DNA of 64,000 bases from Enterobacter_D sp963521185 (GCA_963521185.1 CAUQTV010000010.1:82269-146268); one strand, 5' to 3'. Shown: positions 25,959-35,226, numbered from the stretch's first letter. Numbers and translations: made by a program. Notes: generated by a model from the sequence alone, not told the origin.

Positions 25959-26266
25959 GTATCTGCATTTTGTCCTCCTCCCGCTTACACCGCTCTTCTC
26001 CACAAAATATTCACAATTGGCACGGCGTTTCTTTTTTGAAGGTATATTGTTTCAGTTGCGATATTGATCCCGCTAACCTTTCGTTTTTTGCCGCAATTTT
26101 CAATTCCTGGCAAAATTTAAAAGGTTTAGGCATTTACACTAAAATACACTTCGTGACGCTTTCAAAACATTATTACCCGTAGCTGTGTATTTCACTTGAT
26201 GGGCTGGCCTGGGAATTTATAGCTACCTTTTTTCTTTTTGAAAATTTACGTCTCAGAGGAATTTCC
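25959..26266. other. A/T-rich region upstream of the KdgM-type porin
   Basis: 308 bp with no gene. A -10-like TAAAAT at 26140-26145 occurs in a weak context. No clear KdgR, NanR or CRP site was found, though TTTCTTTTTTGAA near 26027 faintly resembles a KdgR half-palindrome. E. coli has yiiX in this interval, which is absent here. Confidence 0.5.
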
Positions 26267-26947
26267 ATGAAGTCGAAATATGCGCTGTTACTGCTGCCAT
26301 TATTATCCTGTGCAGCTCATGCGGGTTACGTGGATTACCGCCATGAATATTATGACGATGGCCGTAACTACGATCGTGTTTATATGTCTCATCGCTTTGC
26401 GACCGGCTTTGGTGTGGCGGTTGAAGCGATCTCGCGCTCGAATGATGCCGACGCGAAACAGCCGTTTAACAACATGGAAACCAACGGTAATGAGTACACC
26501 GCGAGCTATCAGTTCACCTGGAATCAGTTGATTTGGCAGCCAGGCTTTGTGGTAGAAACCGATGAAAATCAGGCGATTTATAAGCCTTATCTGCGCGTGC
26601 AGTATAACATCAACGAAAGCTGGTGGACGGCGTTCCGTTACCGTTTCGAGTACACCCGCCGTAATGCGGATGGTCGTGACGATCGTCGCGTAGACCGTCC
26701 GGAAGCCTGGGTTGGTTATAATGTGGGTGACTGGATGTTTGAACTCAACGGTATTTATAAATTCGCGGAAGCTGAAAATTTATACAATAATACCAAGCGC
26801 GATTATGAATATAATTTCCGCGTGGCCCACAAATTTGGTCAATGGGTACCCTTCGCCGAAGTGGGTAACGTCTCTTCCGGGTTTAATACCGCCACCACCG
26901 ACGATCGTCAGACGCGTTATCGTGTCGGTATTGGTTATAATTTCTAA
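26267..26947 (+). CDS. KdgM-family outer-membrane porin
   Basis: A 226-aa small beta-barrel porin of the oligogalacturonate-specific KdgM/NanC family. A signal peptide (MKSKYALLLLPLLSCAAHA) precedes GYVDYRHEYYDDGRNYDRVY; alternating hydrophobic strands and a C-terminal aromatic (VGIGYNF) follow, as required for BAM insertion. Lines of basic and aromatic residues fit an acidic-oligosaccharide channel. The gene stands alone between rpmE and metJ, so its substrate cannot be inferred from neighbours. Confidence 0.88.
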   Translation: MKSKYALLLLPLLSCAAHAGYVDYRHEYYDDGRNYDRVYMSHRFATGFGVAVEAISRSNDADAKQPFNNMETNGNEYTASYQFTWNQLIWQPGFVVETDENQAIYKPYLRVQYNINESWWTAFRYRFEYTRRNADGRDDRRVDRPEAWVGYNVGDWMFELNGIYKFAEAENLYNNTKRDYEYNFRVAHKFGQWVPFAEVGNVSSGFNTATTDDRQTRYRVGIGYNF

Positions 26948-26986
26948 AACGGTCCCGAATATTTATCTATTCGCGTAACAGGTTAC

Positions 26987-27011
26987 GCCCGGCGGCGCAA
27001 GCTTGCCGGGC
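26987..27011. repeat. REP-like element upstream of the metJ terminator
   Basis: GCCCGGC-GGCGCAAGCTT-GCCGGGC followed by CTACAAC; an enterobacterial REP palindrome between convergent genes. Confidence 0.8.
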
Positions 27012-27031
27012 CTACAACTGCCTGCGGGAAG

Positions 27032-27064
27032 AAATAAGGGCAGAATGAGATTCTGCCCTTATTT
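27032..27064. terminator. Bidirectional terminator, porin/metJ
   Basis: A perfect 15-bp stem with a GAG loop: the left arm runs AAATAAGGGCAGAAT and the right arm is its complement, with A and T runs at the ends. It ends metJ (minus) and the porin gene (plus). Confidence 0.9.
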
Positions 27065-27069
27065 GTTTA

Positions 27070-27387
27070 TCAGTATTCCCACGTATCCGGGTCGATACCC
27101 AGTTCACGCATGATCACCTTCGCCGCTTCCGGGATCTCATCGCTGCGCTCTTTACGCAGGTCTTCATCGTTCGGCAGAGGCTGACCGGTAAAGGCATGCA
27201 GGAACGCTTCACACAGTAGTTCACTGTTGGTGGCGTGACGCAGGTTGTTCACCTGACGACGGGTACGTTCATCGGTGAGGATTTTTAACACCTTCAGAGG
27301 AATGGAAACCGTAATTTTCTTTACTTGCTCACTCTTCTTACCGTGCTCAGCGTATGGGCTGATATATTCGCCGCTCCATTCAGCCAT
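27070..27387 (-). CDS. metJ: Methionine repressor MetJ
   Basis: Ribbon-helix-helix repressor that uses S-adenosylmethionine as corepressor. 105 aa, the E. coli length. The DNA-contacting strand [20 protein letters not shown] is intact. Divergent from metBL, with the shared operator region between. Confidence 0.98.
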
Positions 27388-27572
27388 GAGATACCTTTAA
27401 TCCTCTCAGTCATTAATAAAAGGCCAAAACCTGACAGAACACAGGTACCGGGCCGTAATCTCGCGTAGTTTACCGTAGAGACGACACCGTGACACGGAGT
27501 ATCGCCGTCCAGGATGTGCACTAAAGCATATAATTTTAACGGCTATTTGCTAATTGCTCAATCTATACGCAA

Positions 27573-27604
27573 AGAAGTTTAGATGTCCAGATGTATTGAC
27601 GTCT
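27573..27604. promoter_or_regulatory. Four tandem met boxes in the metJ-metB region
   Basis: Four contiguous 8-mers related to AGACGTCT: AGAAGTTT, AGATGTCC, AGATGTAT and TGACGTCT (27573, 27581, 27589, 27597). MetJ dimers bind such tandem sites cooperatively; they regulate metBL and probably metJ. Confidence 0.88.
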
Positions 27605-27663
27605 ATTATCACAATGTTATTCTGTTGCCTGACTTTTCATCCCTTAAGCCAGGAAGCCTTCTC

Positions 27664-28824
27664 ATGACGCGTAAACAGGCCACCATCGCAGTGCGTAGCG
27701 GATTGAATGATGACGAACAGTACGGTTGCGTCGTCCCGCCGATTCATCTCTCCAGTACTTACAACTTCACCGGATTCAACGAACCTCGTGCCCATGACTA
27801 CTCCCGCCGGGGTAACCCAACGCGTGATGTCGTTCAGCGCGCGCTGGCGGAACTTGAAGGCGGTGCAGGCGCGGTGATGACCAATACCGGCATGTCAGCC
27901 ATTCACCTGGTGACGACGGTTTATCTCAAGCCCGGCGATCTGCTGGTTGCCCCGCACGACTGCTACGGCGGCAGCTACCGTCTGTTTGACAGCCTGGCAA
28001 AACGCGGCTGCTATCGCGTTTTATTTGTCGATCAGAACGATGAGCAGGCAGTAAAATCGGCGCTGGCCGAAAAACCGAAGCTGGTGCTGATTGAAAGTCC
28101 AAGCAACCCATTGTTGCGCGTCGTGGATATTGCGAAAATCTGTCAGCTTGCCCGCGAGGCGGGGGCCGTTAGCGTGGTGGACAACACCTTCCTCAGCCCG
28201 GCGTTGCAAAACCCGCTGGCGCTGGGCGCGGATCTTGTTCTGCACTCCTGCACCAAATACCTCAACGGGCATTCCGACGTGGTGGCGGGCGTGGTGATTG
28301 CGAAAGAAGAAGCGGCTGTCACCGAACTGGCATGGTGGGCGAATAATATCGGCGTCACCGGCAGCGCCTTTGACAGCTATCTGCTGCTGCGCGGCCTGCG
28401 CACCCTGTCGCCGCGCATGGAAGTGGCGCAGCGTAACGCCCAGGCGATTGTTGAATTCCTGAAGACCCAGCCGCTGGTGAAAAAACTTTATCACCCGTCG
28501 CTGCCGGAAAATCAGGGGCATGAAATTGCAGCGCGTCAGCAAAAAGGCTTTGGCGCGATGCTGAGTTTTGAACTGGATGGCGATGAGCAAACATTGCGTC
28601 GCTTCTTAAGCGGGTTGTCACTGTTTACGCTGGCAGAATCCTTAGGTGGGGTTGAAAGTTTAATCTCCCACGCTGCCACCATGACGCACGCGGGTATGGC
28701 ACCAGAAGCGCGTGCCGCCGCCGGTATTTCCGAGACGCTGTTACGCATCTCTACCGGCATTGAAGATGGTGAAGATTTAATTGCCGATCTGGAAAATGGC
28801 TTCCGGGTAGCAAACGAGGGGTAA
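27664..28824 (+). CDS. metB: Cystathionine gamma-synthase
   Basis: PLP enzyme joining O-succinylhomoserine and cysteine on the way to methionine. 386 aa from MTRKQATIAVRSG, equal to E. coli. The PLP lysine is in LHSCTKYLNGHSD. The frame is open upstream to 27583, but the ATG at 27664 preserves the family N-terminus. metL starts 2 bp after the stop. Confidence 0.97.
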   Translation: MTRKQATIAVRSGLNDDEQYGCVVPPIHLSSTYNFTGFNEPRAHDYSRRGNPTRDVVQRALAELEGGAGAVMTNTGMSAIHLVTTVYLKPGDLLVAPHDCYGGSYRLFDSLAKRGCYRVLFVDQNDEQAVKSALAEKPKLVLIESPSNPLLRVVDIAKICQLAREAGAVSVVDNTFLSPALQNPLALGADLVLHSCTKYLNGHSDVVAGVVIAKEEAAVTELAWWANNIGVTGSAFDSYLLLRGLRTLSPRMEVAQRNAQAIVEFLKTQPLVKKLYHPSLPENQGHEIAARQQKGFGAMLSFELDGDEQTLRRFLSGLSLFTLAESLGGVESLISHAATMTHAGMAPEARAAAGISETLLRISTGIEDGEDLIADLENGFRVANEG

Positions 28825-28826
28825 AC

Positions 28827-31259
28827 ATGAGTGTGATTGCGCAGGCAGGGGCGAAAGGTCGTCAACTGCATAAGTTTGGTGGGAGTAGTCTGGCAGACGT
28901 GAAATGTTACCTGCGCGTGGCGGGTATCATGGCGGAATATTCGCAGCCTGGCGACATGATGGTCGTGTCGGCTGCGGGCAGCACCACCAACCAACTGATC
29001 AGCTGGCTGAAGTTAAGCCAGACGGACAGACTTTCTGCGCATCAGGTTCAACAGGCGCTGCGCCGTTATCAGAGCGAACTGATTAGCGGCTTATTACCGG
29101 CGGAGATGGCCCAAACCCTGCTCAGCACCTTTATTCACGATTTAGAGCGTCTGGCCGCGCTGCTCGACAGCGGCATCACCGATGCGGTGTACGCCGAAGT
29201 GGTGGGGCACGGCGAAATCTGGTCCGCGCGTTTGATGTCTGCGGTGCTCAACTTGCAGGGTATGGAGTCGGCCTGGCTGGACGCGCGCGATTTCTTACGC
29301 GCCGAGCGCTCCGCACAGCCGCAGGTGAATGAAGGCCTCTCTTATCCGCTGCTACAGCAACTGCTGGTGCAGCATCCGAACAAACGCATCGTGGCGACCG
29401 GCTTTATTTGCCGCAACGATGCAGGCGAAACCGTGCTGCTGGGCCGTAACGGCTCTGACTATTCGGCAACGCAGATTGGCGCACTGGGCGGCGTTTCTCG
29501 CGTTACCATCTGGAGCGACGTGGCCGGGGTCTACAGCGCCGACCCGCGCAAAGTGAAAGATGCCTGCCTGTTACCGCTGCTGCGCCTGGATGAAGCCAGC
29601 GAACTGGCGCGTCTCGCCGCACCGGTCCTGCATGCCCGCACCTTACAGCCGGTGTCCGGTAGCGATATCGATCTGCAACTGCGCTGTAGCTACAACCCGG
29701 AACAGGGTTCGACGCGCATTGAGCGCGTGCTCGCTTCCGGTACCGGGGCGCGCATTGTCACCAGTCATGATGATGTTTGCCTGATTGAATTCCAGGTCCC
29801 GGCCAGCCAGGACTTTAAGCTGGCGCACCGTGACATCGACCTGATCTTAAAGCGCGCTCAGCTGCGTCCGCTGGCGGTGGGCGTGCATAACGACCGTAAC
29901 CTGCTGCAACTGTGCTACACCTCCGAAGTGGTGGACAGCGCCCTGAAACTGCTCGACGAAGCCGGACTGCCGGGCGAGTTACGTTTACGTCAGGGGCTGG
30001 CGCTGGTGGCGCTGGTCGGTGCCGGCGTGTGCCGCAACCCGCTGCACAGCCACCGCTTCTGGCAACAGCTCAAAGGCCAGCCGGTGGAGTTTATCTGGCA
30101 GTCCGACGACAGCATCAGCCTTGTTGCCGTATTGCGCGTTGGCCCGACCGAAAGCCTGATTCAGGGGCTGCACCAGTCGCTGTTCCGTGCGGAGAAGCGC
30201 ATCGGTCTGGTGCTGTTCGGCAAAGGCAATATTGGCTCCCGCTGGCTGGAACTGTTCGCCAGGGAACAGGGGGCGCTCTCGGCCCGCACCGGGTTTGAGT
30301 TTGTGCTGGCAGGCGTGGTGGACAGCCGCCGCAGTCTGCTGAGCTACGACGGCCTCGACGCCAGTCGCGCATTGGCGTTCTTTAACGATGAAGCGATTGA
30401 ACAGGATGAAGAGTCGCTGTTCCTGTGGATGCGCGCGCACCCGTATGATGATTTAGTGGTGCTCGACGTGACCGCCAGCGAGCAGCTTGCCGATCAGTAT
30501 CTGGACTTTGCCAGCCACGGTTTTCATGTCATCAGCGCCAATAAACTGGCGGGGGCGAGCACCAGCGACAAATACCGCCAAATCCATGACGCCTTTGAGA
30601 AAACGGGCCGTCACTGGCTCTATAACGCCACCGTGGGCGCGGGTTTGCCGGTCAACCACACTGTGCGCGATCTGATTGACAGCGGTGACGCTATCCTGGC
30701 GATCAGCGGGATTTTCTCCGGCACGCTGTCGTGGCTGTTCCTGCAATTTGATGGCACCGTGCCCTTTACCGATCTGGTGGATCAGGCCTGGCAGCAGGGG
30801 CTGACGGAACCGGATCCGCGCGTTGACCTGTCGGGTAAAGACGTGATGCGCAAGCTGGTGATCCTCGCACGTGAAGCGGGTTACGACATCGAACCGGATC
30901 AGGTGCGCGTGGAATCGTTAGTGCCTGCGCATTGTGAAGAAGGCTCGGTCGATCACTTCTTTGAAAACGGCGACGAGCTGAACGATCAGATGGTCCAGCG
31001 TCTGGAAGCCGCGCGTGAAATGGGGCTGGTGCTGCGCTACGTGGCGCGCTTCGATGCCAACGGCAAGGCGCGCGTAGGTGTGGAAGCGGTGCGTCCTGAG
31101 CATCCGCTGGCGGCCTTGCTGCCGTGTGATAACGTCTTCGCCATTGAGAGCCGCTGGTATCGCGATAACCCGCTGGTGATCCGTGGCCCAGGCGCAGGCC
31201 GCGATGTCACCGCCGGGGCGATCCAGTCGGACATTAACCGTCTGGCGCAGCTGCTGTAA
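28827..31259 (+). CDS. metL: Aspartokinase II/homoserine dehydrogenase II
   Basis: Bifunctional enzyme for the first and third steps of the methionine/threonine branch. 810 aa, the usual length. N-terminal kinase with KFGGSS and LGRNGSDYSAT; central ACT-like linker; C-terminal dehydrogenase with Rossmann motif GLVLFGKGNIGSRWLELF. Co-transcribed with metB; MetJ-regulated. Confidence 0.98.
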   Translation: MSVIAQAGAKGRQLHKFGGSSLADVKCYLRVAGIMAEYSQPGDMMVVSAAGSTTNQLISWLKLSQTDRLSAHQVQQALRRYQSELISGLLPAEMAQTLLSTFIHDLERLAALLDSGITDAVYAEVVGHGEIWSARLMSAVLNLQGMESAWLDARDFLRAERSAQPQVNEGLSYPLLQQLLVQHPNKRIVATGFICRNDAGETVLLGRNGSDYSATQIGALGGVSRVTIWSDVAGVYSADPRKVKDACLLPLLRLDEASELARLAAPVLHARTLQPVSGSDIDLQLRCSYNPEQGSTRIERVLASGTGARIVTSHDDVCLIEFQVPASQDFKLAHRDIDLILKRAQLRPLAVGVHNDRNLLQLCYTSEVVDSALKLLDEAGLPGELRLRQGLALVALVGAGVCRNPLHSHRFWQQLKGQPVEFIWQSDDSISLVAVLRVGPTESLIQGLHQSLFRAEKRIGLVLFGKGNIGSRWLELFAREQGALSARTGFEFVLAGVVDSRRSLLSYDGLDASRALAFFNDEAIEQDEESLFLWMRAHPYDDLVVLDVTASEQLADQYLDFASHGFHVISANKLAGASTSDKYRQIHDAFEKTGRHWLYNATVGAGLPVNHTVRDLIDSGDAILAISGIFSGTLSWLFLQFDGTVPFTDLVDQAWQQGLTEPDPRVDLSGKDVMRKLVILAREAGYDIEPDQVRVESLVPAHCEEGSVDHFFENGDELNDQMVQRLEAAREMGLVLRYVARFDANGKARVGVEAVRPEHPLAALLPCDNVFAIESRWYRDNPLVIRGPGAGRDVTAGAIQSDINRLAQLL

Positions 31260-31266
31260 TCTTTTT

Positions 31267-31303
31267 GCCGGATGGCGCGCTTATCCGGCCTGTGGGCCGG
31301 GTA
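31267..31303. repeat. REP element after metL
   Basis: GCCGGAT-GGCGCGCTT-ATCCGGC, then GGGCCGGGTAAG, in the gap between convergent metL and the next gene. Confidence 0.82.
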
Positions 31304-31321
31304 AGTTCGAAGCATCAAAGC

Positions 31322-32449
31322 TCATTGCCGGGCAATCTGGTCGTTATAGTTGTCTGCCAGCGATTGTATGATCTGGAATACCTGCCGGGCAGAGTAACGC
31401 GCGCTTTGCCGAAATTCCGTTTGCTGATGCAGCCAGTCAATAAAATGGCGGCTTGCCGAGAGCGATATCGCCGCCCCTTTTTCAATATCAGCCTCCGTTA
31501 ACGGGCAGACCATTTTTCGGTTGTTGCCTTGCGCCCAAATTTGCCACGTGTTTTGCCACCATCCCGCACAGGTTTTGCCCCGCAGTTGCCAGGGTAATGT
31601 GCTTTCATCGCTATTGATCTCTTCATCCACAAACCACAGTTCGCCCTGCTTGCGACGAAACAGCGCCGCCCATGCGGTGATCGCCGCGCCACGCAGGAAG
31701 CATTCGTGGGCAATGATGTGCGTTGTTGCCGCTGGCCACAGGTGACTAAGCAGCCGGAAATGCCCGTGGGCGGCAATCACCGGACGCAGCACCGCGCCGC
31801 TGGCGTTACGTTTGAGCACAGCGCTGCCGTACTGAATTTCATCAAACTGGCTACGGCGTAAAAACTGGGTTTCTCGCTGATGCACGCGTTGAACAATATC
31901 GTGCTGCGCGCCGCTTTCCTCGCTTATCTCACGCCAGCGGTAACCTAATGACTCACCCGCCGGGTGCGGGGTGAAATTGCTGGACACATGCAGCACATTG
32001 CCGCGAACAGCGTCAACGCTCAGTAATACATACAGTTTCTGACCGGCGCGTGCCCCCTGGAAAGGGACAATTAACGGGGCAGTGGCTATCTGCTCTGGTG
32101 GATGGAGAGTGAGCATGGGCGACGGACCCGGCGTCCAGACTTTTTTACAACCCCGGCACTGTATGCGCTGGGTGCCCAGCGGATTATGGCCATAACGAAT
32201 CGTTTCACGCTGGTAGCAGTCGGGGCAAAAAAGACCGCTGTTGGCGGCGAAGTGCGCCAGATACGCGCTGAGCCACCTGTGGAAATGCGCATCGTTAAAC
32301 AGCGGGGGGTAACTTCCGCATGCCTGACAATGGAGTGCCGCATAGCCCAGCCGATAATCGGGCCAGCGGTAATCGGGTGAACTCGCCCGCCCCAGATTTT
32401 GACAGCCAAAAGACTTACAGCAATTGATGGTGAACAGCGACGTCATCAC
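31322..32449 (-). CDS. Transposase-like zinc-ribbon protein of unknown function
   Basis: 375 aa; no function is assigned. Two zinc-ribbon modules can be seen: C11/C16 with C41/C44, and C75/C78 with C98/C101 (LFCPDC... then QRIQCRGCKKVW), the latter close in spacing to the InsA ribbon of IS1-type transposases. The C-terminal two thirds contains a strand YVLLSVDAVRGNVLHVS and later ELWFVDEEINSDES, which might be an RNase-H-like core. No inverted repeats or second copy flank it, so it looks like a stable chromosomal gene. Convergent with metL and divergent from the nucleotidase gene; related proteins are annotated as 'cytoplasmic protein' in Salmonella (from memory). Confidence 0.72.
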   Translation of the reverse strand: MMTSLFTINCCKSFGCQNLGRASSPDYRWPDYRLGYAALHCQACGSYPPLFNDAHFHRWLSAYLAHFAANSGLFCPDCYQRETIRYGHNPLGTQRIQCRGCKKVWTPGPSPMLTLHPPEQIATAPLIVPFQGARAGQKLYVLLSVDAVRGNVLHVSSNFTPHPAGESLGYRWREISEESGAQHDIVQRVHQRETQFLRRSQFDEIQYGSAVLKRNASGAVLRPVIAAHGHFRLLSHLWPAATTHIIAHECFLRGAAITAWAALFRRKQGELWFVDEEINSDESTLPWQLRGKTCAGWWQNTWQIWAQGNNRKMVCPLTEADIEKGAAISLSASRHFIDWLHQQTEFRQSARYSARQVFQIIQSLADNYNDQIARQ

Positions 32450-32576
32450 GTGACCAACGATTTTTAAAGGTCGTTGATTTTGACCTGCTTCTGTCGCCGC
32501 CGGGTGTGAGTGGTCTCACATAAAAAAACCTTTCAGAACGTAACGTAGCGCTTCTTTATACGACTGAAAGGGATTG

Positions 32577-34136
32577 ATGATGAAACTAAAAACGCTTGCG
32601 GTTGGGGTTCTGCTCTCACTGCCATTCTGGGCGTCGGCGAAAGATGTCACGATTATCTACACCAACGATCTTCATGCTCACGTGGAACCTTATAAAGTGC
32701 CGTGGATTGCCGATGGCACGCGCGACATTGGCGGCTGGGCTAATATCACGACGCTGGTGAAGCAGGAAAAAGCAAAAAACAGCGCCACCTGGTTTTTCGA
32801 TGCCGGTGACTATTTTACCGGGCCGTATATCAGCAGCCTGAGCCGGGGTAAGGCGATTATCGATATCATGAACACCATGCATTTTGACGCCGTCACGATG
32901 GGTAATCATGAGTTCGATCACGGCTGGGACAATACGTTATTGCAGCTAAGTCAGGCGAAGTTCCCGGTCGTGCAGGGCAATATCTTTTACCAGAACAGCA
33001 GCAAAATGTTCTGGGATAAGCCTTATACCATCATTGAAAAAGAGGGCGTGAAGATTGGCGTGATTGGCCTGCACGGCGTGTTCGCCTTTGATGATACGGT
33101 GTCTGCGGCAACGCGTGTGGGTATTGAAGCGCGGGATGAAGTGAAGTGGCTGCAACGCTATATCGATGAACTGAAAGGTAAAGTGGATCTCACCGTCGCG
33201 TTGATCCACGAAGGTACGCCAGCGCGTCAGTCGAGCCAGGGCAGCACCGATGTACGCCGCGCGCTGGATAAAGACATCCAGACCGCAGGCCAGGTGCAAG
33301 GGCTGGATATCCTGATCACCGGCCATGCGCATGTCGGCACGCCGGAACCGATTAAAGTGGGTAATACCCTGATCCTCTCAACCGACAGCGGGGGTATTGA
33401 TGTGGGCAAACTGGTGCTCGATTACCAGCAGAAGCCGCATCGCTTTACCGTGAAGCATTTTGAGCTTAAGACCGTTTACGCCGATGAGTGGAAGCCCGAT
33501 GCGCAAACGAAACAGGTCATTGATGACTGGAATAAAAAGCTCGACGTGGTGGTCCAGAAAACGGTGGCAACCTCTCCGGTTGAGCTGACGCGCGCGTACG
33601 GTGAATCCTCCTCGCTGGGAAATCTGGCGGCGGATGCGCTGCTGTCAGCGGCCGGTAAAGACACCCAGTTAGCGCTGACGAACTCTGGCGGCATCCGCAA
33701 TGAGATCCCGGCGGGCGTGATTACCATGGGCGCGGTTATTAGCACCTTCCCGTTCCCGAATGAGCTGGCGACGATGGATCTCACCGGGAAACAATTGCGA
33801 ACTATCATGGAGCACGGCGCGGGCTTAACCAACGGGGTGTTGCAGGTATCCAAAGGGCTGGAGATGAAGTACGACAGCAGCAAACCCATTGGTCAGCGTG
33901 TCACCCGCCTGACGCTTAACGGCAAACCGATTGAGGACGCCACGGTGTATCACATCGCCACCAATAGCTTCATTGCCGATGGCGGGGACGGGTTTACGAC
34001 ATTTACCGAAGGCAAAGCGCGTAACACCTCCGGCGGTTACTATATCTCTAATGCCGTCGTCGATTATTTTAACGCGGGTCATACGCTTACGGATGAACAG
34101 TTAACAGGCATGCGCGTGGAAGACGTGAAGCCGTAA
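32577..34136 (+). CDS. 5'-nucleotidase/UDP-sugar hydrolase (UshA-like, periplasmic)
   Basis: A secreted metallophosphoesterase of the 5'-nucleotidase family (about 519 aa). A signal peptide (MKLKTLAVGVLLSLPFWASA) precedes KDVTIIYTNDLHAHVEPYKV. Metal ligands lie in the N-terminal domain (TNDLHAH, DAGDYF, GNHEFDHGW, GHAHVGTP), and the substrate-binding C-terminal domain has ALTNSGGIRNEIP and ADGGDGFTTF. Two adjacent ATGs (32577, 32580) are possible after AAGGGA; a TTG at 32574 is less likely. It sits before metF but is absent at this place in E. coli K-12. Confidence 0.88.
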   Translation: MMKLKTLAVGVLLSLPFWASAKDVTIIYTNDLHAHVEPYKVPWIADGTRDIGGWANITTLVKQEKAKNSATWFFDAGDYFTGPYISSLSRGKAIIDIMNTMHFDAVTMGNHEFDHGWDNTLLQLSQAKFPVVQGNIFYQNSSKMFWDKPYTIIEKEGVKIGVIGLHGVFAFDDTVSAATRVGIEARDEVKWLQRYIDELKGKVDLTVALIHEGTPARQSSQGSTDVRRALDKDIQTAGQVQGLDILITGHAHVGTPEPIKVGNTLILSTDSGGIDVGKLVLDYQQKPHRFTVKHFELKTVYADEWKPDAQTKQVIDDWNKKLDVVVQKTVATSPVELTRAYGESSSLGNLAADALLSAAGKDTQLALTNSGGIRNEIPAGVITMGAVISTFPFPNELATMDLTGKQLRTIMEHGAGLTNGVLQVSKGLEMKYDSSKPIGQRVTRLTLNGKPIEDATVYHIATNSFIADGGDGFTTFTEGKARNTSGGYYISNAVVDYFNAGHTLTDEQLTGMRVEDVKP

Positions 34137-34148
34137 TCAGGTTTACCT

Positions 34149-34171
34149 TCCCTCTCCTGGTCGGAGAGGGA
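34149..34171. repeat. Dispersed CCCTCTCC hairpin after the nucleotidase gene
   Basis: TCCCTCTCC-TGGTC-GGAGAGGGA, 9-bp stem, the same core as the hairpins at 6058, 14329, 51385 and 55962. Confidence 0.75.
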
Positions 34172-34252
34172 GGGCTATTTTCATCTTCCCGGCACATTCC
34201 TCACGCATATTGATGATAATTCTGTTGACGCGAAACGGCTTTTCCGTCATTT

Positions 34253-34284
34253 TTACATCTGGACGTCTAAACGTATAGAAGTTC
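34253..34284. promoter_or_regulatory. Four tandem met boxes upstream of metF
   Basis: Contiguous 8-mers TTACATCT, GGACGTCT, AAACGTAT and AGAAGTTC (34253, 34261, 34269, 34277), related to AGACGTCT. They end 40 bp before the metF start and fit MetJ repression. Confidence 0.85.
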
Positions 34285-34324
34285 GCACACAACACATAAC
34301 GACATGCGATTGATGAGGTAAGGT

Positions 34325-35215
34325 ATGAGCTTTTTTCACGCCAATCAGCGGGAAGCCCTGAATCAGAGCCTGGCAGAAGTGCAGGGTCAGATTAACGTTT
34401 CTTTTGAGTTTTTCCCGCCGCGCACCAGTGAAATGGAGCAAACCCTGTGGACTTCCATCGATCGCCTGAGCAGCCTGAAGCCAAAATTTGTTTCCGTGAC
34501 CTACGGGGCAAACTCCGGCGAGCGTGACCGCACCCACAGCATCATTAAAGGCATTAAAGATAAAACCGGTCTTGAGGCCGTGCCGCATCTGACCTGCATC
34601 GATGCGACCCGCGACGAGCTGCGGGCTATCGCCAAAGATTACTGGGACAGCGGCATTCGCCATATCGTGGCCCTGCGCGGTGACCTGCCGCCAGGCGGTG
34701 GTCGCCCGGACATGTACGCCTCCGATCTGGTGGCGCTGCTGAAAGAGGTTGCGGATTTTGACATCTCCGTCGCGGCGTACCCGGAAGTGCACCCGGAAGC
34801 GAAAAGCGCCCAGGCGGATCTGCTGAACCTGAAGCGTAAAATCGACGCCGGTGCCAATCGCGCCATCACCCAGTTCTTCTTTGATGTGGAAAGCTATCTG
34901 CGTTTCCGTGACCGCTGTGCGGCGACCGGTATTGATGTGGAGATCATTCCAGGCATTTTGCCGGTCTCCAACTTCAAACAGGCGAAAAAATTTGCTGACA
35001 TGACCAACGTGCGCATTCCGGCGTGGATGTCACAGATGTTTAACGGTCTGGATGATGATGCCGAAACCCGCAAGCTGGTGGGGGCGAGTATCGCCATGGA
35101 CATGGTGAAAATTCTGAGCCGTGAAGGGGTGAAAGACTTCCACTTCTACACGCTGAACCGCGCTGAGATGAGCTACGCGATTTGCCATACGCTGGGCGTG
35201 CGTCCTGCACTCTGA
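34325..35215 (+). CDS. metF: 5,10-methylenetetrahydrofolate reductase
   Basis: FAD enzyme that makes 5-methyl-THF for methionine synthesis. 296 aa, the E. coli length. FFPPRTSEME (active-site Glu), HIVALRGDLP and ITQFFFDVESYLRF are family motifs. GAGGTAAGGT precedes the ATG. Confidence 0.98.
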   Translation: MSFFHANQREALNQSLAEVQGQINVSFEFFPPRTSEMEQTLWTSIDRLSSLKPKFVSVTYGANSGERDRTHSIIKGIKDKTGLEAVPHLTCIDATRDELRAIAKDYWDSGIRHIVALRGDLPPGGGRPDMYASDLVALLKEVADFDISVAAYPEVHPEAKSAQADLLNLKRKIDAGANRAITQFFFDVESYLRFRDRCAATGIDVEIIPGILPVSNFKQAKKFADMTNVRIPAWMSQMFNGLDDDAETRKLVGASIAMDMVKILSREGVKDFHFYTLNRAEMSYAICHTLGVRPAL

Positions 35216-35226
35216 GCGTGAGAAAA

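Noticed and set aside
26180..26200. CRP-like TGTGTATTTCACTT before the porin
   Set aside because: The half-sites are 3 bp apart instead of 6, so it does not fit the CRP consensus.
34137..34200. Hairpin after the nucleotidase as an intrinsic terminator
   Set aside because: Stem is good but the following bases lack a U-run; listed as a repeat instead.
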